IMG/VR virus record: IMGVR_UViG_3300009418_003638
Span: 1-36,666 of that record
Length of the DNA: 36,666 bases
Strand: one strand, 5' to 3'
Origin: a virus
The notes below the pieces were generated by a model. That model worked only from the letters and a program-made list of their open reading frames with translations, made no database searches and had not been told where the DNA came from. Below, in pieces: positions 31,850-36,666 of this stretch (its first letter is position 1; every line of letters starts with the position of its first letter). Made by a program: the position numbers and the translations under genes.

Positions 31850-32199
31850 TGGTTTCTAAATACATGCCCAAGAGACATTTCTTTTCTTCCCAGAGAATAC
31901 AGCTCACTGGAAAAGAAATTATAAAGGAGTGCATGGAGGATCGTGAGAGAGCATTAGCAGCTTTCAAGTATTTTAAGGATAGGGTGGATTCCGATCCTGC
32001 TGATGATAAATCTAAATCTGAAATGGTTAAGTGTTTAGAGCTTTCTATGGGTGCTAACGATAAGAAGGTAAAACTTTTGGATCTGATGGTAAAACTTGCT
32101 ATGCACAGAGACAAAATAAATCCTAAGAGTTCTAAAGGGGACTTGGTTGGGGAGCTTACTTTCGAAGATTTTACAAACGTCACGAAAGAAACTAAATAA
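31849..32199 (+). CDS. Small helical protein of unknown function
   Basis: A 116-residue, mainly helical protein: ERALAAFKYFKDRVDSDPADDKSKSEMVKCLEL, then KKVKLLDLMVKLAMHRDKI, and a terminal GELTFEDFTNVTKETK. It has no catalytic motif or membrane segment. It is coupled to the lysine-rich gene upstream (TGATG) and lies 12 bases before the ClpA-like gene. It could be an adaptor or DNA-associated protein, but nothing in the sequence decides this. Confidence 0.6.
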   Translation: MVSKYMPKRHFFSSQRIQLTGKEIIKECMEDRERALAAFKYFKDRVDSDPADDKSKSEMVKCLELSMGANDKKVKLLDLMVKLAMHRDKINPKSSKGDLVGELTFEDFTNVTKETK

Positions 32200-32211
32200 A
32201 AGTACTTTGAT

Positions 32212-33441
32212 ATGACTGCCATGAAAGGTGATCATTATATTGTATATTCTCAGCTTTTAGATTGCTTTCTAAAAGTGCGAAAGTTCGAAAACGAGGAGCT
32301 TGAATCAATTTTTAAGATTCTCGATACAAAGATTTCTAACCCATCATTTAAAATTTCTGATTTTTATGAGTTTGTTGTTGGCAAAAGTGTTGTAAACTAT
32401 AAAGAGCTACAGAAATCTCATGGAAGTTCTTCAGTCTTTATGGAGTCTTTGTATGAGGGGGTTACGGAAGCTTATCCCATGTTAACTGCGGAGTTTGCTT
32501 GTAAACATTTTAATAATATCGAGGTAGAGAAAAAACAAATTTCTCCTAAAAAATCCTATGATATGAAAGATCTCCTCAAGATAAAAAAGGGAATCGAATC
32601 TGAACTCATAGGGCAGAAAGAAGCCGTAAGCGCCGTCTTTGATACATTTAAACTTATTAATTCTGGGTTTGAATCGTTTTCTTCCATGTTCTTCATAGGT
32701 CCTACTGGAGTTGGGAAAACAGAGCTGGGAAAACTTATTGCAAAACACTATCTAAAGGATGATAATCGCCTGTTGAAAATTAATTGCGGGGAGTATTCTA
32801 ACCAACATGAATACGCTAAATTAATAGGAAGCCCACCCGGGTACGTAGGCTATAACGAAAAAGGAATTTTGTCTGACAAAGCTGCCGAATCTTCGCGGTG
32901 GGTTATTTTGTTTGATGAAATAGAGAAGGCTAGTGATAAATTACATAATCTGTTGTTAGGGCTTTTAGATGACGGAACATTATTTGATAGTCATGGTGTG
33001 ATGCTTGATTTTAGGGATTCTTTGTTTGTATTTACGAGTAATGTAGGGCTTAGAGACGTGGTTGGTAAAAAACTCGTGGGCTTCAATCACCAGATCGTTA
33101 GTTACGAAGAGGTGCGAGAAAATATAAGTGATTCTTTCAAGAGTGAGTTTGCCCCGGAGTTTATCAATCGCATAGATAACGTGATATTTTTCAATGCTTT
33201 GAAAGAGAAAGAAGTTGAGAAGATAATTCGTCTCAACCTTAAAAATCTCCCATTAAAGACTACAAAAAGACTTGTTAGTTATATACTTGAAGGTGGGTAT
33301 TCCGCAGAGTATGGTGCACGTAATATCAAAAGGTTTATAAAACAAAATGTTACCTTGAAGATCGCTGATAGGATTCTTGAGGGGGATGATAAGACTTTGT
33401 TTAAAGCGACATTTTTTAAGGGTGATTTACAAATTTCTTGA
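32212..33441 (+). CDS. ClpA-like AAA+ ATPase with a single ring module
   Basis: A 409-residue protein equivalent to the second ATPase module of ClpA/ClpB plus a new N-terminal region of about 125 residues. Motifs: Walker A GPTGVGKT (163-170), pore loop SPPGYVGYNEKG (Y211), Walker B VILFDEIEKA (D235, E236), sensor 1 FTSNVG, arginine finger in EFINRID (R320) and sensor 2 GARNIKRFI (R370). Between sensor 1 and the finger lies KKLVGFNHQ, matching the ClpA loop that carries IGL for binding ClpP. The protein could thus unfold substrates, perhaps feeding host ClpP. The N-terminal region may select substrates. ATG 32221 is an alternative start. Confidence 0.85.
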   Translation: MTAMKGDHYIVYSQLLDCFLKVRKFENEELESIFKILDTKISNPSFKISDFYEFVVGKSVVNYKELQKSHGSSSVFMESLYEGVTEAYPMLTAEFACKHFNNIEVEKKQISPKKSYDMKDLLKIKKGIESELIGQKEAVSAVFDTFKLINSGFESFSSMFFIGPTGVGKTELGKLIAKHYLKDDNRLLKINCGEYSNQHEYAKLIGSPPGYVGYNEKGILSDKAAESSRWVILFDEIEKASDKLHNLLLGLLDDGTLFDSHGVMLDFRDSLFVFTSNVGLRDVVGKKLVGFNHQIVSYEEVRENISDSFKSEFAPEFINRIDNVIFFNALKEKEVEKIIRLNLKNLPLKTTKRLVSYILEGGYSAEYGARNIKRFIKQNVTLKIADRILEGDDKTLFKATFFKGDLQIS

Positions 33442-33485
33442 ACATAAGCGAAATTGTAGACTTTAATTAGAAAGGAGTTTATGTT

Positions 33486-34214
33486 ATGAAAGCTGTTATT
33501 TTGGCTGGGGGTCTAGGTAGTCGTTTGTCTCCGCTGACAAGAGCGACCAATAAGCACCTGTTACCTGTTTATGATAAGCCGATGGTGTATTATCCTATAC
33601 AACTCATGGTAGACGCAGGCATACGTGATATTATGATTGTAACTGGTGGGGCGCATGCGGGTGATTTTATCCGTGTCCTTAGGAACGGTGAGGACTTTGG
33701 ACTCAGCAAATTGCATTACGCGTACCAGGATGGGGAGTCTGGAATTGCGGATGCACTATCAATGGCTGAGACTTTTGTAGGATCAGACAAGTGCGCAGTC
33801 GTTCTGGGTGATAATATAATTTCTGAGGACATCTCTAAGCACGTTAGGGAATTCGAGAACTCCTCGGGAGCTAGAATATTTACTAAGACGGTGGAAGACC
33901 CTGAAAGATTCGGGGTTGTCTCGTATGTATCCGGAACTGATGTGGTGGAAGATATTGTGGAGAAACCGGAGGTCCCTCCCTCCACAGATGCCGTCATAGG
34001 CTTGTATTTTTATGATAGCACCGTATTCAGTAAGATTAAGGGATTAACTCCTTCTGCGAGGGGGGAACTGGAAGTTACCGACATAAACAAGAAATACCTC
34101 ATGGAAGGGAAGTTGGCTGTACATAGAATACTTGGGACCTGGATAGACTGTGGAACATTTGAATCTCTTGCCAAAGCAACTAGCAAATTCCACCTGGACT
34201 CACAGTCTATTTGA
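33486..34214 (+). CDS. rmlA: Glucose-1-phosphate thymidylyltransferase (RmlA-like)
   Basis: A 242-residue nucleotidyltransferase of the short RmlA type, which makes dTDP-glucose from glucose-1-phosphate and dTTP. The N-terminus AVILAGGLGSRLSPLT is the nucleotide-binding loop. NKHLLPVYDKPMVYYP follows and is the classic sugar-phosphate signature, then VVLGDNI (metal site), a VEKP motif and GTWIDCGT near the end. An AAAGGAG site precedes the ATG. It would start the dTDP-sugar route used by the ketoisomerase and aminotransferase of the glycan island, from which it is separated by RecA and small genes. It is shorter than E. coli RmlA (about 290) but has all motifs. Confidence 0.88.
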   Translation: MKAVILAGGLGSRLSPLTRATNKHLLPVYDKPMVYYPIQLMVDAGIRDIMIVTGGAHAGDFIRVLRNGEDFGLSKLHYAYQDGESGIADALSMAETFVGSDKCAVVLGDNIISEDISKHVREFENSSGARIFTKTVEDPERFGVVSYVSGTDVVEDIVEKPEVPPSTDAVIGLYFYDSTVFSKIKGLTPSARGELEVTDINKKYLMEGKLAVHRILGTWIDCGTFESLAKATSKFHLDSQSI

Positions 34215-34217
34215 AAT

Positions 34218-34955
34218 ATGAATCTAAAAAATAAGAAGATATTGTTACTTGGTGGGAAAGGATCTCTGGGCACTGAGTTCACCTCTATTCTAAAAGCTGC
34301 AGGAGCCAGAGTTACAGCCCCAACCAAGAGGGAGCTAGATGTTTCGGACATATTAGCAGTTGTTGAAAGCGTAGAAGAACAGGAGTATGATCTGGTTATT
34401 CACTGCGCAGCATGGACGGATGTACCCAAGTGTGAAATTAAAAAATATCATAAGCAGGTTATTGAGACCAATATCTTAGGATGTTCCAACATCGCATACG
34501 CTACTGGAGAAAGGAATTCCGTAAAAACTGTTTATATCTCTACAGACTATGTGTATGCGTGTGTTAGTGGATCCTACACGGAGAAGCACGCCACTGCCCC
34601 GAAAACTTTTTATGGTTTCTCCAAGTTGGCTGGAGAGTCTTTTTTCGACTTAAAGAAGGATTTAATAGTACGTACCAGCTTCGCAAAAAGAGGGACATGG
34701 GGTCCTGGAAGGAATCAATATTCTGTGGCTTTCACCGATTCTTATACAACAAAAGACTGGGTAGATATTGTTGCCCCTTTGATAATAGACGCTGTCTGTC
34801 AAGAAAAAACAGGAATAATCAACGTAGGAACTACCCGCAAAAGTATCTATGAATTGGCTGCGCAAGAGTATCCCGAAGTGATTCCATCCTCCATAACAGA
34901 TGCTAAAGTTGCGTATGAATATCCGAAGGATTCTTCCCTAGAATCGTCTATATAA
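34218..34955 (+). CDS. RmlD-like NDP-sugar reductase/SDR
   Basis: A 245-residue extended short-chain dehydrogenase. The nucleotide loop is LLGGKGSLGTEF, then REL-DVSD, HCAAWTDVPKCE and YISTDYVYACVSGSYTEKH follow, as in dTDP-4-dehydrorhamnose reductase (RmlD). The catalytic YGFSKLAGE supplies Y and K. The C-terminus (YEYPKDSSLESS) matches the closing motif of that family. It directly follows RmlA, so a dTDP-sugar substrate is likely. It is shorter than RmlD (about 290) and may differ in specificity. Confidence 0.75.
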   Translation: MNLKNKKILLLGGKGSLGTEFTSILKAAGARVTAPTKRELDVSDILAVVESVEEQEYDLVIHCAAWTDVPKCEIKKYHKQVIETNILGCSNIAYATGERNSVKTVYISTDYVYACVSGSYTEKHATAPKTFYGFSKLAGESFFDLKKDLIVRTSFAKRGTWGPGRNQYSVAFTDSYTTKDWVDIVAPLIIDAVCQEKTGIINVGTTRKSIYELAAQEYPEVIPSSITDAKVAYEYPKDSSLESSI

Positions 34956-34979
34956 CGTATGAGGGAAGCTTCGTAGAAA

Positions 34980-35537
34980 ATGTCTGATTCTGTAATCAAT
35001 GTGTCGGGATCCGATCAAGCATACGCCGTTGATGCTATCAGACCAGGTGCAGGGACCGGTGATTACAGACAGGTAATTTGTGTAGGGGACTTCACTAACT
35101 CGGGAATAGAGGGCTCAGTAGCTTCTGTATCCACAAGTGCATTGTGCGTATCCGCCGTGGGTGAGAAGGAAAACGCCAATACAATGAGCTATGCAAGCTG
35201 GTCATTCAGTGGCGCCGGAGGCGCTCCTACCAGTAACTCAGTTATAATAGCTGCTCCAGGAGCCAATAAAGCGCTGCTTATTCAGGGATACCAAACAAAT
35301 CTTGTTGGCGCTGCTGCTGCCACTGATGGGTATGCCGTGTTGAGTGATGGGGATGACTCCGCCACCGGCAGGATATATGTTGCGGCTGTCGCGGCTGAGA
35401 CAACTATAAATCACTCAGTGACGTTGAAATACCCCATCCAGCTTACTACTAATACAGCTTTAAAAGCAACCACTACTGAAGCTGCCAACCACATTACGTT
35501 TTTTGGTACCGTTTTTTATACTACAGTCGATGTCTAA
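34980..35537 (+). CDS. Small-residue-rich protein of unknown function, possibly virion-associated
   Basis: A 185-residue protein rich in A, G, S, T and V with almost no charged clusters and predicted beta strands throughout (SVASVSTSALCVSAVG; NSVIIAAPGANKALLIQGYQ; INHSVTLKYPIQL). There is no signal peptide. This composition is common in capsid decoration or fibre proteins. It follows the RmlD-like gene after 24 bases and overlaps the following membrane gene by eight bases (ATGTCTAA). The structural role is inferred from composition only. Confidence 0.65.
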   Translation: MSDSVINVSGSDQAYAVDAIRPGAGTGDYRQVICVGDFTNSGIEGSVASVSTSALCVSAVGEKENANTMSYASWSFSGAGGAPTSNSVIIAAPGANKALLIQGYQTNLVGAAAATDGYAVLSDGDDSATGRIYVAAVAAETTINHSVTLKYPIQLTTNTALKATTTEAANHITFFGTVFYTTVDV

Positions 35538-35793
35538 TACAAAAGATAAAAAAATAAGTTATTTCGCTATGGTTGTACCTGTGGCTCTTTCTCTGCTAGC
35601 AATAGCCGTGTCCGCTGGTTACGCTAATGCCAGGATAGATGAGGCCTTTACACGTATTAGCAGACAGGAAGAGTCCCTGTACCCGGCTCTTGATAATCTT
35701 TTGCGTGATGTTAACGAAATTAAAATTAAGGTAGCTGAAACTGCTCGTGATGTGCAGTGGTTAAAGGAGCAACAAATTGATAATGGTAAGTAA
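35530..35793 (+). CDS. Inner-membrane protein with a coiled-coil tail
   Basis: An 87-residue protein starting at ATG 35530; the earlier in-frame ATG 35503 is inside the previous gene. After a basic start (MSNTKDKKISYF) comes one hydrophobic helix (AMVVPVALSLLAIAVSAGYA), then a heptad-like helix (LYPALDNLLRDVNEIKIKVAETARDV). This is the shape of an N-in single-pass membrane protein with an outer coiled coil, as in i-spanins or XhlA-like lysis proteins. Next to an exported protein it could be part of a lysis or envelope module; that is speculation. Confidence 0.6.
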   Translation: MSNTKDKKISYFAMVVPVALSLLAIAVSAGYANARIDEAFTRISRQEESLYPALDNLLRDVNEIKIKVAETARDVQWLKEQQIDNGK

Positions 35794-36145
35794 ACTTGTA
35801 CCTCTAATTTTGTTGTTGTTAGTGGCGTTAGCAAGTGTCCACATAGATTCTGATAAGGTACGCTATGGTAACATAAATTCTTTTGACGCAAGCCGCAATG
35901 ATAGAGTTGCGGTTGTTGATAGCAAAGAGGTTTACCTACACATACCAGCGTACCTACAAATTATTAGAGAGGGGGTGGAAAAGGGATCTGCCAGGTACGC
36001 TCAATTGATGGTGAGAGCTACTAACGATTATAAAAGAGTTTTGAGCAAGATTGGAAGATCCAGGTATGTTTTGATTGTGGAGAAAGGTGGGATTACGGAT
36101 TATCCAACCACTGATGCTACAGAATTGTGCATAAAAGCACTATAA
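35777..36145 (+). CDS. Exported protein resembling OmpH/TrbI-type domains
   Basis: A 122-residue protein with an N-terminal hydrophobic segment (LVPLILLLLVALASV) that reads as a signal peptide or anchor. The rest (RVAVVDSKEVYLHIPAYL, then a long helix, then SRYVLIVEKGGITDYPTTDATE) recalls small periplasmic OmpH/Skp-like or TrbI-like domains. The TTG at 35777 is seven bases after AAAGGAG and is preferred; ATG 35783 is the alternative. It has no lipobox cysteine, so it is not a typical o-spanin. It overlaps the membrane coiled-coil gene, suggesting joint action. Family assignment is tentative. Confidence 0.5.
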   Translation: MIMVSKLVPLILLLLVALASVHIDSDKVRYGNINSFDASRNDRVAVVDSKEVYLHIPAYLQIIREGVEKGSARYAQLMVRATNDYKRVLSKIGRSRYVLIVEKGGITDYPTTDATELCIKAL

Positions 36146-36146
36146 T
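36140..36146 (+). promoter_or_regulatory. Putative promoter of the tRNA, CTATAAT
   Basis: CTATAAT overlaps the stop codon of the preceding gene and lies seven bases before the first base of the tRNA, close to the spacing seen before RecA. A start 6-7 bases downstream would fall at the tRNA 5' end. Confidence 0.35.
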
Positions 36147-36153
36147 GTAATAG

Positions 36154-36231
36154 GGGAGCGTAGCTCAGTTTGGTTAGAGCATTCGCCTTATATGCGAACG
36201 GTCTCAGGTTCAAATCCTGGCGCTCCTACCA
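36154..36231 (+). tRNA. tRNA-Ile (anticodon UAU)
   Basis: A full cloverleaf can be drawn. The acceptor stem GGGAGCG pairs with CGCTCCT (first pair G-U). The D arm is GCTC..GAGC, and the anticodon stem TTCGC/GCGAA holds the loop CTTATAT. The T arm is TCAGG-TTCAAAT-CCTGG. The anticodon TAT reads AUA. The 3' CCA is encoded. AUA is frequent in the phage genes here, so the tRNA probably supports their translation. Confidence 0.93.
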
Positions 36232-36243
36232 CTAGATAATAGT

Positions 36244-36576
36244 ATGCAGATGAACCTAGAACTTTCGGGAAGAGCCATAAAGGAGCTAAAATATCTCTTG
36301 ATGTTAAAAGAGTTAGATGGCGACTTTGGCGTACGCATAGGCGTTAAGGGTGGGGGGTGTTCCGGATATACTTACAACTTAGAATTTGGACGCCGACACA
36401 AAGGAGATATAGAAATGAAACAAGATGGTATTCGCATCTTTACTGACCCTAAATCCGTCTTATACATAAATGGAACTACACTTAACTACACTGACGGTCT
36501 TCAAGGCAAAGGTTTTCATTTTGATAATCCGAATGCCACTAGTACCTGTGGGTGTGGGGAGTCTTTCAGCGTATGA
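36244..36576 (+). CDS. IscA/HesB-like iron-sulfur carrier
   Basis: A 110-residue A-type iron-sulfur carrier. The three conserved cysteines are present: GGGCSGYTYNLEF (one) and STCGCGESFSV (two) near the C-terminus. Such proteins hand Fe-S clusters to client enzymes. It follows the tRNA, and the next gene, a ferredoxin, starts within its stop codon (ATGA), so the pair is likely co-expressed. Phages of aquatic bacteria sometimes carry hesB-like genes. Confidence 0.9.
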   Translation: MQMNLELSGRAIKELKYLLMLKELDGDFGVRIGVKGGGCSGYTYNLEFGRRHKGDIEMKQDGIRIFTDPKSVLYINGTTLNYTDGLQGKGFHFDNPNATSTCGCGESFSV

Positions 36577-36666
36577 CATTTGTAATCCAAGAAGCGTGTG
36601 TAGGAGTTAAGGATTCTGCCTGTGTACAGGTGTGTCCTGTAGAGTGTATTTATGAGGTGAAACCAC
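36573..36666 (+). CDS. 7Fe/FdxA-type ferredoxin (3' partial)
   Basis: The frame starts at ATG 36573 in the stop of the IscA gene and runs off the window after 31 codons. The visible part, MTFVIQEAC then DSACVQVCPVECIYE, matches the N-terminus of FdxA-type ferredoxins, with C9, C17, C21 and C25 in the spacing of a 3Fe-4S/4Fe-4S pair. The second cluster motif would lie beyond the end. It carries electrons to an unknown partner; Fe-S assembly by the adjacent IscA is a fair guess. Confidence 0.8.
   Translation, partial: MTFVIQEACVGVKDSACVQVCPVECIYEVKP

Noticed and set aside
1-36666. CRISPR arrays, insertion sequences, integrase or attachment sites
   Set aside because: No regularly spaced direct repeats, transposase motifs or integrase motifs were seen on reading either strand.

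Overview
The window is part of the genome of a tailed double-stranded DNA phage with a contractile tail (myovirus morphology). It opens with tail sheath and tail tube genes and then carries a dense, mostly plus-strand set of replication and recombination genes: Pol I-type polymerase, gp46/gp47 (Rad50/Mre11-like), DnaB-like helicase, gp32-like SSB, RecA/UvsX, a PD-(D/E)XK resolvase-like nuclease, a UvsY-like protein and a gp55-like late sigma factor. The DNA is AT-rich. Genes overlap by a few bases or abut, and no stretch longer than about 150 bases lacks a gene. The cobalamin-dependent ribonucleotide reductase, IscA/HesB carrier, 7Fe-type ferredoxin, GroES and ClpA-like ATPase suggest a virulent phage of a free-living, probably aquatic Gram-negative bacterium. 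The host itself cannot be read from the sequence.

Layout. 1-4279: sheath (5' partial), tube and a large protein of unknown function. 4223-5778: two minus-strand genes (nuclease; late sigma) interleaved with a small unknown gene and a thioredoxin-like gene. 5791-9349: a SPO1-type polymerase split in two, UDG-like plus 3'-5' exonuclease in one gene and polymerase in another, with a saccharopine-dehydrogenase-like gene between them. 9333-14603: gp47, gp46, GroES, class II RNR, FmdB-type zinc ribbon. 14648-18529: helicase, HExxH protein, UvsY-like protein, a small membrane peptide, a glycine-rich unknown protein and SSB. 18522-29690: an unbroken run of fourteen overlapping or abutting genes for glycan work: seven glycosyltransferases, two methyltransferases, a sugar aminotransferase, a ketoisomerase, a sulfotransferase, a GDP-mannose 3,5-epimerase-like enzyme and one unknown. 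29712-33441: RecA, small unknown genes and a ClpA-like AAA+ ATPase. 33486-34955: RmlA and an RmlD-like reductase. 34980-36145: a virion-like protein and two membrane or exported proteins. 36154-36666: tRNA-Ile(UAU), IscA/HesB and the start of a ferredoxin.

How the parts fit. Replication and nucleotide supply form the core. The glycan island lies exactly between SSB and RecA and lacks any flippase or polymerase of the Wzx/Wzy kind, so it more likely decorates the virion or modifies a host glycan than builds a capsule. A short TATAATA-like element sits 5-8 bases before several start codons, including those of RecA and the late sigma gene, and may be the phage's late promoter. The two most unusual items are the polymerase split, which puts the Exo I/II and Exo III motifs on different polypeptides with a metabolic gene wedged between, and the large glycan island.
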